NCBI RefSeq assembly: GCF_964036645.1
Contig: NZ_OZ038525.1
Coordinates: 3,228,001 to 3,292,000 of the forward strand
Direction: 5' to 3'
Origin: Tenacibaculum sp. 190524A02b
GTDB lineage: Bacteria; Bacteroidota; Bacteroidia; Flavobacteriales; Flavobacteriaceae
DNA: 64,000 bases
Position 1 is the stretch's first letter. Each line of letters opens with the position of its first letter. Positions 7,266-15,282 of the stretch are shown one piece after another. The notes below the pieces were generated by a model. The model searched no databases. It saw only the letters and a list, made by a program, of their open reading frames with translations, and was not told the origin of the DNA. The position numbers and the translations under genes were made by a program.

Positions 7266-8516
7266 TTAATCTAATTTTTTAAAGGCAACACAAGCATTGT
7301 GTCCTCCAAATCCAAAAGTATTACTTATAGCTACCTTAATATCTCTCTTTTGAGCTTTATTCAACGTTAAATTCAAGTCTGAATTTATGTTTTCATCAAC
7401 ATTAGCATGATTAATAGTTGGTGGAACTACACCATTTTCCATGGCTAAGATTGATGCGATTGCTTCAATAGCTCCAGCAGCTCCTAACAAATGCCCTGTC
7501 ATTGACTTTGTTGAATTGATATTAATATTCTTTGCATGTTCACCAAACACCTCAGATATCGCTTTTAATTCAGCTACATCACCTAATGGTGTAGAAGTTC
7601 CATGTGTATTGATATGATCTACATCCTCTGGTTTTAAACCTGCATTTTCAAGGCAGTTTTTCATTACCGCAATAACTCCAACTCCCTCAGGATGTGGCGC
7701 AGTCATGTGATGTGCGTCAGAAGACAAACCTCCTCCAACTACTTCAGCATATATTTTAGCACCTCTAGCCTTAGCATGCTCATATTCTTCTAATACGATT
7801 GCTCCTGCTCCTTCACCTAGTACAAAACCATCTCTTTCAGAATCAAAAGGTCTTGAGGCTGTTTCTGGACTCTCATTTCTTGTTGATAAAGCATGCATTG
7901 CATTGAATCCTCCCATACCAGCTATAGTAACAGCTGCTTCACTTCCTCCGGTAACAACAACATCACAATGTCCAAGTCTAATATAGTTTAAAGCATCAAT
8001 CATTGCATTAGCAGATGATGCGCAAGCAGATACTGTAGTATAATTAGGCCCCATAAATCCATTTTTAATAGATATGTTACCTGGTGCTATATCTGCTATC
8101 ATTTTTGGGATAAAAAATGGATTGAATTTTGGTGTTCCATCTCCTTTTGAATAATTTAACACCTCTTCTTGAAAAGTTTCCAAACCTCCAATTCCTGCTC
8201 CCCAAATTACACCTACGCGTAATTTGTTTACTTCGTCTAAGTTTAATTTTGAATCTGCAATTGCTTCATCAGAAGCTACCATTGCATATTGAGTAAACTT
8301 ATCCATTCTACGTGATTCCTTCCTATGGATGAAGTCATTCACGTTAAAATTCTTTAATTCACAAGCAAAACGAGTTTTGAACTTGGCAGCATCGAAATAC
8401 GTTATAGGTGCTGCTCCGCTAACTCCGTTAACTAAGCTGTTCCAATATTCTTCTTTATTGTTTCCTATTGGCGTTAATGCGCCAAGTCCAGTTACTACAA
8501 CTCGCTTTAATTGCAT
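7266..8516 (-). CDS. fabF: Beta-ketoacyl-ACP synthase II
   Basis: A 416-residue condensing enzyme that joins malonyl-ACP to a growing acyl-ACP in type II fatty acid synthesis. The thiolase-fold halves and the Cys-His-His triad are all visible: C165 in TTVSACASSANAM, H305 in HINTHGTSTPLGD and H342 in KSMTGHLLGAAGA. Length and motifs fit FabF rather than FabB or FabH. The start ATG is 7 bases after the acpP stop and the stop is 5 bases before rnc, so the three genes form one transcript from the promoter upstream of acpP. Confidence 0.97.
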   Translation of the reverse strand: MQLKRVVVTGLGALTPIGNNKEEYWNSLVNGVSGAAPITYFDAAKFKTRFACELKNFNVNDFIHRKESRRMDKFTQYAMVASDEAIADSKLNLDEVNKLRVGVIWGAGIGGLETFQEEVLNYSKGDGTPKFNPFFIPKMIADIAPGNISIKNGFMGPNYTTVSACASSANAMIDALNYIRLGHCDVVVTGGSEAAVTIAGMGGFNAMHALSTRNESPETASRPFDSERDGFVLGEGAGAIVLEEYEHAKARGAKIYAEVVGGGLSSDAHHMTAPHPEGVGVIAVMKNCLENAGLKPEDVDHINTHGTSTPLGDVAELKAISEVFGEHAKNININSTKSMTGHLLGAAGAIEAIASILAMENGVVPPTINHANVDENINSDLNLTLNKAQKRDIKVAISNTFGFGGHNACVAFKKLD

Positions 8517-8523
8517 ATAATTC

Positions 8524-8760
8524 TTATTTTTTTGCGTCTTCTATATAGCTAATCGCTTGACCTACCGTACCAATATTCTCAGCTTGATCGTCTGGAATTT
8601 GAATATCGAATTCCTTCTCGAATTCCATAATTAACTCAACAGTATCTAATGAATCAGCTCCTAAGTCATTTGTGAAGCTTGCTTCGTTTGTTACTTCGTT
8701 ATCGTCTACACCTAACTTGTCAACGATAATCGCTTTTACTCTTGATGCAATGTCTGACAT
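8524..8760 (-). CDS. acpP: Acyl carrier protein
   Basis: A 78-residue acidic four-helix carrier protein. The attachment site for 4'-phosphopantetheine is S37 in the motif [15 protein letters not shown]. It carries growing acyl chains as thioesters between enzymes of fatty acid synthesis. It is the first gene of the acpP-fabF-rnc-IPExxxVDY-pyk operon, with a -7 box about 33 bases upstream. Confidence 0.98.
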   Translation of the reverse strand: MSDIASRVKAIIVDKLGVDDNEVTNEASFTNDLGADSLDTVELIMEFEKEFDIQIPDDQAENIGTVGQAISYIEDAKK

Positions 8761-8792
8761 AATTTTATAAGTTTTAAAATTTAAAATCGGGG

Positions 8793-8800
8793 CAAAAATA
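8793..8800 (-). promoter_or_regulatory. -7 box of the acpP operon promoter
   Basis: On the minus strand the sequence is TATTTTTG, an exact match to the Bacteroidetes -7 consensus TAnnTTTG, 33-40 bases upstream of the acpP start. No TTG is at the ideal -33 spacing. Confidence 0.55.
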
Positions 8801-8941
8801 CAAATCTTAAGTTTTAATTCTAATTTTTGCTCAAAAATGTGATGCCTAAAATAAAAAAAATACTTGAATCTTTGGCCAAACTGCCCGTCATTGTTAATAT
8901 TTATTCTTTTTTTTGCAGTAACAATTCAACTAAAATTAAGT

Positions 8942-9514
8942 ATGAAACGTATTGTAATTTTTGCTTCGGGCTCAGGATCCAATGCCGAAAACATTATTAA
9001 ACATTTCCAAAACTCTTCTATAGCTAGGGTTACTAACGTGCTTTCTAACAATGAGTATGCCAAAGTTTTTGATCGTTGTAAACGACTTAAAATATCAGCA
9101 AAACATTTCAATAGACAAGATTTTATAAAAGAAGACACAATTCTTAAATTTTTGTTAAAAGAGGCGGATTATATAATTTTAGCTGGTTTTTTATGGAAAG
9201 TTCCTTCAAAAATAGTAGATGCTTTTCCTAATAAAATAATTAACGTACACCCTGCTCTTTTGCCTAAATATGGTGGAAAAGGTATGTATGGAATGCATGT
9301 TCATAAGGCTGTTAAAGAAAATAATGAAGAAGAAAGTGGTATTACTATACATTATGTAAATGAACATTATGATGAAGGTAATATTATTTTCCAAGCCAAA
9401 ACTATACTTTCAAAAGAAGATTCTCCTGAAACTATTGCTGAAAAAATACATGAACTTGAGTATGCTTTTTTTCCTAAAGTAATTGAAAATGTAATTTTAG
9501 ATAATGGGGAATAA
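8942..9514 (+). CDS. purN: Phosphoribosylglycinamide formyltransferase
   Basis: A 190-residue GAR transformylase, which moves a formyl group from 10-formyltetrahydrofolate to glycinamide ribonucleotide in purine synthesis. It shows the ribonucleotide-binding loop FASGSGSNAENI and the catalytic residues N101 and H103 (NVHPALLPKYGGKG) and D144 (YDEGNIIFQ). The frame is open upstream to 8864, but those 26 extra codons have no family match, while starting at the ATG at 8942 gives MKRIVIFASGSGS and normal family length. Its last 11 bases overlap the RNase H gene. Confidence 0.96.
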   Translation: MKRIVIFASGSGSNAENIIKHFQNSSIARVTNVLSNNEYAKVFDRCKRLKISAKHFNRQDFIKEDTILKFLLKEADYIILAGFLWKVPSKIVDAFPNKIINVHPALLPKYGGKGMYGMHVHKAVKENNEEESGITIHYVNEHYDEGNIIFQAKTILSKEDSPETIAEKIHELEYAFFPKVIENVILDNGE

Positions 9515-10142
9515 AAAAAAGTATTATGTTGTTTGGAAAGGTAAAAAAACAGGAATTTTCACATCTTGGGATGCTTGTAAGAAACAAATAAATGGTTTTG
9601 AAGGTGCTCAATACAAATCTTTTATTGATAAAACTGAGGCTGAAAAAGCTTTCAAAAAAAGTTTTAATGACTATAAAGGTATTAACACTAAAAAGAAAGT
9701 TTTATCTAAAAGTGAGAAAGAAAAATATGGTACTCCAATTTTAGAAAGTATTTCTGTAGATGCCGCTTGTGCTGGAAATCCTGGTATTATGGAGTATAGA
9801 GGTGTTTTAACTCACAACAAAAAGGAAATATTTAGAATGGGGCCTTTTAAAAATGGTACTAACAATATTGGTGAGTTTTTAGCTCTAGTTCATGGAATTG
9901 CGTTGCTAAAGAGTAAAAAAAAGGAAAGTATTCCTATTTACTCTGATTCAAAAATAGCTATGGGATGGGTACTGAAAAAGCAATGTAAAACTAATATTAC
10001 TTTTGATGAATCTAATAAAGATGTTCTTGAATTAATTAAAAGAGCAGAACTATGGCTGCAAAAAAACACCTTTTCTACTCCTATTTTAAAATGGGAAACA
10101 AAAGCTTGGGGAGAAATTCCAGCTGATTTTGGCAGAAAATAA
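9504..10142 (+). CDS. rnhA: Ribonuclease H with N-terminal hybrid-binding domain
   Basis: A 212-residue RNase H1-type enzyme that cuts RNA in RNA/DNA hybrids. Residues about 6-52 form a hybrid-binding (caulimovirus VI-like, PF01693) domain with YYVVWKGKKTGIFTSWDAC and a lysine-rich helix. The catalytic domain (about 80-212) carries the acidic residues D86 (ISVDAAC), E124 (NIGEFLAL), D148 (IYSDSKIA) and D208 (EIPADFG). The fusion resembles eukaryotic RNase H1 and occurs in Bacteroidetes and Firmicutes. It overlaps purN by 11 bases, so it is likely translated from the same message. Confidence 0.93.
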   Translation: MGNKKKYYVVWKGKKTGIFTSWDACKKQINGFEGAQYKSFIDKTEAEKAFKKSFNDYKGINTKKKVLSKSEKEKYGTPILESISVDAACAGNPGIMEYRGVLTHNKKEIFRMGPFKNGTNNIGEFLALVHGIALLKSKKKESIPIYSDSKIAMGWVLKKQCKTNITFDESNKDVLELIKRAELWLQKNTFSTPILKWETKAWGEIPADFGRK

Positions 10143-10185
10143 AAAAAGCTGAGTTTTAAAAAAAAACAGCCTTTTATATTACGTA
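10140..10185 (+). terminator. Possible weak terminator after the RNase H gene
   Basis: A short GCTG/CAGC stem over an A-rich loop is followed by CCTTTTAT between two converging genes. The stem is short, so this is a weak call. Confidence 0.3.
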
Positions 10186-10201
10186 ACTATTTTAAATTTT
10201 A

Positions 10202-10546
10202 TTATTTAATAGCAATCTTGGTTTCTTCTTTCCAAGTTTGAACACTTGCTACTGTATTATCTTTATAATCTATTTCTTTTAATCCATCTTTATGCCACAT
10301 AAACCACTTCCCAACTTTTTTACCATCTTCATAGTGAGCTATGGCTGTTTTATTTCCTTTTTCGTCAAAGGTCATCCAAGTTCCTGCTAATTTTTTATCT
10401 TTAAAGAAACCTTGTTCTTTTACTGTACCATCTTTATAAAAATAAGTAACCTTTACTAAGTCCCCAGCCTTTTCAAACTTAGGCTCTTCCTGTGCCTGTA
10501 CCATTGCAAAAGCTAAACCACAAGCTAAAACGACTAATTTCTTCAT
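10202..10546 (-). CDS. Secreted MORN-repeat (YwqK-like) protein
   Basis: A 114-residue exported protein. I choose the ATG at 10546 because MKKLVVLACGLAFAMVQAQ is a clean signal peptide; the frame is open 8 codons further upstream. The mature part has two or three MORN_2-type repeats (PF07661), for example YFYKDGTVKEQGFFKDKK, FDEKGNKTAIAHYEDGKK and WHKDGLKEIDY. These beta-hairpin repeats often carry the misleading label of toxin-antitoxin YwqK antitoxin; no toxin partner is nearby. The role is unknown, presumably structural at the envelope. It has its own good promoter (10579-10609). A larger relative lies at 44865-45371. Confidence 0.85.
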   Translation of the reverse strand: MKKLVVLACGLAFAMVQAQEEPKFEKAGDLVKVTYFYKDGTVKEQGFFKDKKLAGTWMTFDEKGNKTAIAHYEDGKKVGKWFMWHKDGLKEIDYKDNTVASVQTWKEETKIAIK

Positions 10547-10578
10547 ATCTAATATTCTATTCGTTAACATTTATAAAA

Positions 10579-10609
10579 CAAATATAACATTAATTTTACA
10601 AACAAACAA
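10579..10609 (-). promoter_or_regulatory. Bacteroidetes-type promoter of the MORN protein gene
   Basis: On the minus strand TTG (-33 element, 10607-10609) is followed after 20 bases by an exact TATATTTG -7 box (10579-10586), 33 bases upstream of the chosen ATG. Both elements and their spacing fit the sigma-ABfr consensus. Confidence 0.75.
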
Positions 10610-10703
10610 CAATTACATAACATTAAGTTAACATTAGGGTTTACAAAAGCAATAAAATCATTTTTGTATCTTTACTAGAATATTAATCTAATAAAAAATT
10701 ATT

Positions 10704-10904
10704 ATGGCAGTAATGAAAGTTATTGAAGTACTTTCTAACTCTGAAAAGAGCTGGGAAGATGCAACTAAACAAGCTATCAAACAGGCTTCAAAATCAGTAA
10801 AAAACATCAAATCAGCTTTTGTACAATCGCAAAGTGTTGTTGTTAATGATGATGAAGTGAGTGAATTTAGAGTGAATTTAAAGATTACTTTCGAGGTAAA
10901 GTAA
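10704..10904 (+). CDS. Dodecin family protein
   Basis: A 66-residue protein of the dodecin family (PF07311): KVIEVLSNSEKSWEDATKQA, then a helix, then NIKSAFVQSQSVVV and the final strand RVNLKITFEV. Dodecins assemble as hollow dodecamers that store or buffer flavins, or CoA in some bacterial forms. The tryptophan that stacks on the flavin in well-studied members is absent from the expected strand (NIKSAFVQSQ), so flavin binding may differ. Monocistronic, with a strong terminator 25 bases downstream. Confidence 0.9.
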   Translation: MAVMKVIEVLSNSEKSWEDATKQAIKQASKSVKNIKSAFVQSQSVVVNDDEVSEFRVNLKITFEVK

Positions 10905-10928
10905 TATCATAAAAACAACTACTATTCA

Positions 10929-10964
10929 AATGCGGTTTTGATTTTTCAGAATCGCATTCTTTTT
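10929..10964 (+). terminator. Rho-independent terminator of the dodecin gene
   Basis: A 13-bp stem, AATGCGGTTTTGA (10929-10941) with TCAGAATCGCATT (10946-10958) and two G-U pairs, closes over TTTT and is followed by CTTTTT. Confidence 0.88.
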
Positions 10965-10983
10965 ACAAAAAAACACTACACAT

Positions 10984-11340
10984 ATGAACTTATTACAAAT
11001 CATACTTATTAGCATTGTTGCATTATTACACTTTTATTTTTTAATATTAGAAATGTTTTTCTGGACTAAACCTAAAGGAATTAAAACTTTTGGGTTAAAA
11101 AGTAAGGAATTTGCCGAAGAAACTAAAGTTCTTGCAGCCAATCAAGGTCTTTATAATGGATTCTTAGCTGCTGGATTAGTATGGTCTATGATTTTACAGA
11201 ATGATAACACTGCTACTTTTTTCTTAATATGTATTTTTATTGCTGGAATGTATGGTGCTTACTCTACTAAAAATAAACGAATATTTATCGTGCAATCTAT
11301 ACCAGCCTTATTAGCTTTTTTTAGTATTATTGCCCTCTAA
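10984..11340 (+). CDS. DUF1304 family inner-membrane protein
   Basis: A 118-residue protein with about four hydrophobic segments (about 3-27, 55-72, 76-92 and 100-117). It matches the DUF1304 family (PF06993), with the signature HFYFLILEMFFW early and a central VLAANQGLYNGFLAAGL. The biochemical role of the family is unknown. It precedes the MscS gene by about 64 bases, and the two may share a transcript. Confidence 0.88.
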   Translation: MNLLQIILISIVALLHFYFLILEMFFWTKPKGIKTFGLKSKEFAEETKVLAANQGLYNGFLAAGLVWSMILQNDNTATFFLICIFIAGMYGAYSTKNKRIFIVQSIPALLAFFSIIAL

Positions 11341-11404
11341 TCTAGCTACAAAAACTACTTCTACTACGCTATCAAATAACAAATCATTAAAAATCAAATT
11401 AAAA

Positions 11405-12211
11405 ATGGAAACAAACATTGAAAAGTTAAAAGAATTATTGCTAGAGTACGGTCCAAAAGTAATCTCAGCATTTATTATCCTAATTATTGGTTTATGGATT
11501 ATTAAACTAATTATGAAAGGTGTTAAAAAAGTGATGGTTAAACGTGAATTAGACGCTTCTTTACAAGGTTTTTTAATTAGTTTAACAAGTTGGGCGTTAA
11601 AAATATTTTTATTTGTAACTGTAGCTGGGCAATTAGGTGTTGAAACAACTTCTTTTGCAGCTATTATAGCCGCAGCTGGTTTAGCTATTGGTATGGCTCT
11701 TCAAGGGTCTTTAGCTAATTTTGCTGGAGGTGCGTTAATTATGATTTTCAGACCTTTTAAAATTGGTGATTATATTGAGGCACAAGGTGAACAAGGAGTT
11801 GTGAAGGACATACAGATTTTCACTACAAAATTAAATACTATTGACAACAAAGAAGTTATCCTACCTAACGGAGCGTTATCAAATGGAAACATCATTAATT
11901 ATTCCGCTGAACCAACAAGACGTGTTGATTTAACTTTTGGTGTTTCTTATGATGCAGACATCAAACAAACCAAAGAAGTATTATTAAGTGTTATTAATAA
12001 CACGCCATTTACTTTAAAAACTCCTGCTCCTGCTGTAATAGTTGGTGAATTAGCAGATAGCTCTGTAAATTTTATCACTAGAACTTGGGTAAATTCTGCT
12101 GATTATTGGGATGCTTACTTTCACATTACAGAAAATGTAAAAATAGAATTAGACAAAGCTGGAATTGAAATACCTTACCCTCACTCTGTTGAAATACAAA
12201 AAGAAGGTTAA
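11405..12211 (+). CDS. Small-conductance mechanosensitive channel (MscS family)
   Basis: A 268-residue inner-membrane channel that opens under membrane tension and releases solutes on hypo-osmotic shock. Three membrane segments lie at about 18-40, 58-80 and 86-115; the last is the pore helix, with GLAIGMALQGSLANFAGGALIM split by the MscS signature. The beta domain follows (FKIGDYIEAQGEQGVV, then NTIDNKEVILPNG and NIINYSAEPTRRVDLTF). The frame is open upstream to 11330, overlapping DUF1304, but that stretch is low-complexity and starting at the ATG at 11405 gives a normal N-terminus. Useful for a marine organism; regulation is not evident. Confidence 0.94.
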   Translation: METNIEKLKELLLEYGPKVISAFIILIIGLWIIKLIMKGVKKVMVKRELDASLQGFLISLTSWALKIFLFVTVAGQLGVETTSFAAIIAAAGLAIGMALQGSLANFAGGALIMIFRPFKIGDYIEAQGEQGVVKDIQIFTTKLNTIDNKEVILPNGALSNGNIINYSAEPTRRVDLTFGVSYDADIKQTKEVLLSVINNTPFTLKTPAPAVIVGELADSSVNFITRTWVNSADYWDAYFHITENVKIELDKAGIEIPYPHSVEIQKEG

Positions 12212-12219
12212 ATGAATAA

Positions 12220-12894
12220 TTACTTCTTTTTTTGAGGAGTAACCACAAAATCTTTTAAATAAAAAGGTTCAAAATAAGCGACATCTTCGATGTCGTTTTT
12301 TTTGTACTTTTCATAACTTAAGATGGCCATTTCCTTTGCTGAAGGAAATTTATCTTCAACAAAAAAAGCATTTTTATTAAGTATAACTTCTTTACACTTA
12401 TCCACTCCATCTCCTACAAAATAGACTTTCTTTGTTTCTAATAGCTCTTGAAAAGAAACTTCATCTATAATTTCAGCTTTAATTTCTCTTTGTTGTATGT
12501 ATTCTCTATTATACATTGATGAATACACTTCCATCCTTCTTGCATCTAACATAGGTAAAATAATTCCTTCTTCAATTTCAACCTGCATAGCTAACGACTG
12601 TAAAGTATCAACAGATATTAAAGGAACATCTAATGAGAAACACAAACCTTTAGCCGCAGAAACACCAATTCTCAGTCCTGTATAAGATCCTGGTCCTTTA
12701 CTTACTGCTATTGCATCAATAGCTCCTCTATTTATACCAGCTTCTTTAAGAACATCTTCTATAAAAGGATGTAATTTTTCAGCATGTGAATAATTACCAT
12801 CATTTAATTCTTTAAATGCGACTACCTCTCCTTCTTTTGCAATGCTTACTGAACAGTTTTTTGTTGCTGTTTCAATGTTTAAAATTAATGCCAC
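12220..12894 (-). CDS. tsaB: tRNA threonylcarbamoyladenosine biosynthesis protein TsaB
   Basis: A 224-residue ASKHA-fold protein that partners TsaD and TsaE to place the t6A modification at position 37 of ANN-decoding tRNAs. Diagnostic segments are LILNIETATKNCSVSI, HAEKLHPFIEDVL, AVSKGPGSYTGLRIGVSAAK and PLISVDTLQSLA. It lacks the metal-binding histidines of TsaD, as expected. The start codon is GTG (12892-12894). It converges with the MscS gene (8 bases apart) and has a TATCTTTG -7 box about 20 bases upstream. Confidence 0.94.
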   Translation of the reverse strand: MALILNIETATKNCSVSIAKEGEVVAFKELNDGNYSHAEKLHPFIEDVLKEAGINRGAIDAIAVSKGPGSYTGLRIGVSAAKGLCFSLDVPLISVDTLQSLAMQVEIEEGIILPMLDARRMEVYSSMYNREYIQQREIKAEIIDEVSFQELLETKKVYFVGDGVDKCKEVILNKNAFFVEDKFPSAKEMAILSYEKYKKNDIEDVAYFEPFYLKDFVVTPQKKK

Positions 12895-12914
12895 TAATCA
12901 AGTATTTTGTTTTA

Positions 12915-12922
12915 CAAAGATA
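12915..12922 (-). promoter_or_regulatory. -7 box of the tsaB promoter
   Basis: On the minus strand an exact TATCTTTG lies 21-28 bases upstream of the GTG start. A TTTTTG lies upstream with a spacing of about 14 bases, shorter than ideal. Confidence 0.5.
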
Positions 12923-12932
12923 CAATACATTA

Positions 12933-12963
12933 TAAACAAAAACCTCACCTTGTTAGGTGAGGT
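12933..12963 (-). terminator. Rho-independent terminator of the TolC-type gene
   Basis: A perfect 9-bp stem, ACCTCACCT (12942-12950) with AGGTGAGGT (12955-12963), is followed on the minus strand by TTTTGTTT. It lies about 32 bases after the stop codon of the gene above. Confidence 0.85.
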
Positions 12964-12994
12964 CGTATATATCAACAATAAATTATCCCTTCAT

Positions 12995-14323
12995 TTAATC
13001 TATTATCGATTCCCCAAAATAGAATTTTAATACTTTTGTTTTAAAAACGTAATCATATTTAGCTCTAATCATGGCCCCTTCCGCATTCACTAAACGATTA
13101 CGAACTTGATCATAATCAAATTGTGTCATCGTTCCATAATCATAACTTACCTGTGCATTTTTAAAAGCTTCTTTTTGTGCTTCTAAAGAAACTTGTGCTG
13201 CTTCATACGTTTTAGCCGCAGCTTTGGCATCTAAAAATGCTTGTTCAATAGTTTGTTGTAATTGTAATTTCTGATTCTCTAAAGCTAACTCTGAAATACT
13301 TTTATTAATCCTAGATTGTTCAACATTCGCGTCGGTTTTGAAGCCATTAAAAATTGGTATATTGATATTGAACCCAACACTATACCTCAACTGATTTTCT
13401 AATTGTTTAAATAAACCTCCCTGAGAAATATCTGTTTTTAAATCATAAAAATACCCCGAACTTGTTCCTGCAGATAATGATAAAGATGGTAAGTAAGCGC
13501 TTCTAGCAATCTCAATATTCAAATCAGAATTTTGCACATTTAGTTTTTCTCTTTTTATTTCAGGCATGTTAAATAAAGCTTTTTCGTACACCTGTTTAGA
13601 ACTATTATACAACAAAGCAGCTGATGGAGAATCTATTTCTATCTTAGTTACATCAAAATTCTCAGATGAAACCTGTAATAATTGAGCAAGCCTCAACAAA
13701 GCTAAGTTCAAAGTATTTTCTTGCAGAACTACATTTTGTTGATCATTGGCTGCTGTAGATTCCACATTTAACAAATCTCCTTTAGGAATAGCGCCTGCTT
13801 CAAATTGTGCCTTCGCTCTTTCTATCTGTTTTTTACTAATTTCTGCTTGTACTAAAGCCACTGCTAAATTTTCTTTGGCAAATAATACATTCAAATAAGT
13901 ATTTATAACATTTAGCGAAATATCATTTTCGATTTTTTGTATATCTAATTGGCTTTGTTCAATTCCTAATAAAGCTTGTTTTTTGGTATTTAAGTTTCTA
14001 AAACCATTAAAAACTGTATACCCTGCACTTATACCAACTGAACCACCAAATGAAGTTGTAGACCCAACCCTTGTGTTTGTTATTTGATTAATAACTGGAC
14101 CAATTCCTAACGACCCACTGGTAGAAGCACTCAAAGTAGGTAAAAAATTTCCTTTAGCACTTTTAACATTAGTTTCAGCTACATCTAAATTTAATTTATT
14201 TTGCTTAATACTAATATTATTTTTTAATGCATAATTAACACATTCTTTTAAAGTCCATTGTTTTTGTGAATAAGCCCCCAAAGTAGCTAATAGTGTAGCT
14301 AGTAATACAATTTTTGTTTTCAA
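12995..14323 (-). CDS. TolC family outer-membrane efflux protein
   Basis: A 442-residue outer-membrane factor. A signal peptide (about 1-19, ending GAYSQ) is followed by two OEP repeats (PF02321), each with long coiled-coil helices, for example QWTLKECVNYALKNNISIKQ and later VSLEAQKEAFKNAQVSYDYG. TolC-type trimers form the exit duct of efflux pumps or type I secretion. No membrane-fusion protein or pump gene is adjacent, so its partner is unknown; a terminator follows at once, so it is monocistronic at this end. The start codon is TTG; a stop lies two codons upstream, so no ATG is available. Confidence 0.93.
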   Translation of the reverse strand: MKTKIVLLATLLATLGAYSQKQWTLKECVNYALKNNISIKQNKLNLDVAETNVKSAKGNFLPTLSASTSGSLGIGPVINQITNTRVGSTTSFGGSVGISAGYTVFNGFRNLNTKKQALLGIEQSQLDIQKIENDISLNVINTYLNVLFAKENLAVALVQAEISKKQIERAKAQFEAGAIPKGDLLNVESTAANDQQNVVLQENTLNLALLRLAQLLQVSSENFDVTKIEIDSPSAALLYNSSKQVYEKALFNMPEIKREKLNVQNSDLNIEIARSAYLPSLSLSAGTSSGYFYDLKTDISQGGLFKQLENQLRYSVGFNINIPIFNGFKTDANVEQSRINKSISELALENQKLQLQQTIEQAFLDAKAAAKTYEAAQVSLEAQKEAFKNAQVSYDYGTMTQFDYDQVRNRLVNAEGAMIRAKYDYVFKTKVLKFYFGESIID

Positions 14324-14543
14324 AACCTAATATTTTTATGTTCTGTTAGTTTGTTTCAATATATATTCCAAACAATAAAACAAAAACAAACAACTAAAAA
14401 TCAGAAGTTTAGTTTTTGACAAATTAAAAAACCGTCTAAAAACGAACATAAAAGTGTTTGCTTTTGAACAGCTTTTTTTATTGTTTGCCAATATATGACG
14501 AACATTGTTTAATTATGTTACAAAAAAAGAATGCTTTCTGTAA

Positions 14544-14759
14544 TTAATTTTTGTTTTTCTTTTTATATCTATAAATAAAGTAAAATAAAACTCCTACCAA
14601 TATGTATGGAAAAATCATTAAATAGGTAATTCCATTATTCACTCCTTCAGCCATTGTTTCATTCCCTCCTTCTACAACCGCCTTACACATTGCACATTGA
14701 GCATTAGAAAACTCTAATACTAAAAAAAATATTAAAAAAAGTGTTATTCTTTTATCCAT
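14544..14759 (-). CDS. Small membrane protein with a CxxC motif, oxidase cluster
   Basis: A 71-residue protein with a signal-like first hydrophobic segment (1-20), the motif QCAMCKAVVEGG (C22 and C25) just after it, and a second membrane segment (about 47-65) followed by a lysine-rich end. It overlaps the DUF420 gene by 8 bases and is the last gene of the oxidase operon. The CxxC on the outer face next to SCO suggests copper or thiol-disulfide chemistry in CuA-site assembly; this is inference. It resembles small unnamed flavobacterial proteins found in this setting. Confidence 0.75.
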   Translation of the reverse strand: MDKRITLFLIFFLVLEFSNAQCAMCKAVVEGGNETMAEGVNNGITYLMIFPYILVGVLFYFIYRYKKKNKN

Positions 14760-15282
14760 AATATGGCGCTATCATTATATAAACAATTACTCCCGTTACC
14801 GCTACATACAACCATAAAGGAAATGTAATTTTTGCTATTTTTTTATGTTCAGGAAATTTAGATAATTTCGCTCTCATAAAAGTTATTAATACAAATGGAA
14901 TAACAACTATTGACAAAATAATATGCGTAACTAGTATAAATAAATAGATGTATTTTACAATCCCTTCTCCTCCAAACTTTGTTGAATCGGAAGTCATATG
15001 ATAGGCAACATACATTACTAAAAACAATGCTGAACAAATAATTGCGGTGGTAGTTAGTTTTTCATGTAACTTTCTATTTCCTTTTTTTATAGCCACTACA
15101 GAAGCCAACAATAAAACAGCAGTCAGTCCATTTATGGATGCATAAATAGGTGGTAAAAAAGACAATGGTTCTACATTAGGAATTTTTATCCCAAACAAAG
15201 CTGCTACTGCTAATGGAATAACTATTGATACTATAGTTATAAATCGTTTGTATTTCTTTTCTTCTATGCTTGTATTACTCAT
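14752..15282 (-). CDS. DUF420 family membrane protein (oxidase assembly type)
   Basis: A 176-residue polytopic protein with five likely membrane segments and the DUF420 (PF04238) pattern: PIYASINGLTAVLLLASVVAI, the HEKL segment and a histidine pair around VAYHMTSD. DUF420 proteins, including Bacillus CtaM, are linked to heme-copper oxidase assembly. It overlaps both neighbours (8 bases each), so it should be translationally coupled to the SCO gene upstream and the CxxC protein downstream. Confidence 0.88.
   Translation of the reverse strand: MSNTSIEEKKYKRFITIVSIVIPLAVAALFGIKIPNVEPLSFLPPIYASINGLTAVLLLASVVAIKKGNRKLHEKLTTTAIICSALFLVMYVAYHMTSDSTKFGGEGIVKYIYLFILVTHIILSIVVIPFVLITFMRAKLSKFPEHKKIAKITFPLWLYVAVTGVIVYIMIAPYYG

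Noticed and set aside
8864..8941. N-terminal extension of purN
   Set aside because: The 26 extra residues have no family match, and the internal ATG gives the conserved PurN start.
10202..10546. Antitoxin of a toxin-antitoxin pair (YwqK label)
   Set aside because: It has a signal peptide and MORN-type repeats and no toxin neighbour; the label is a database habit rather than evidence.
11330..11404. N-terminal extension of the MscS gene
   Set aside because: Threonine/asparagine/lysine-rich and overlapping the DUF1304 gene; the ATG at 11405 gives a normal N-terminus.
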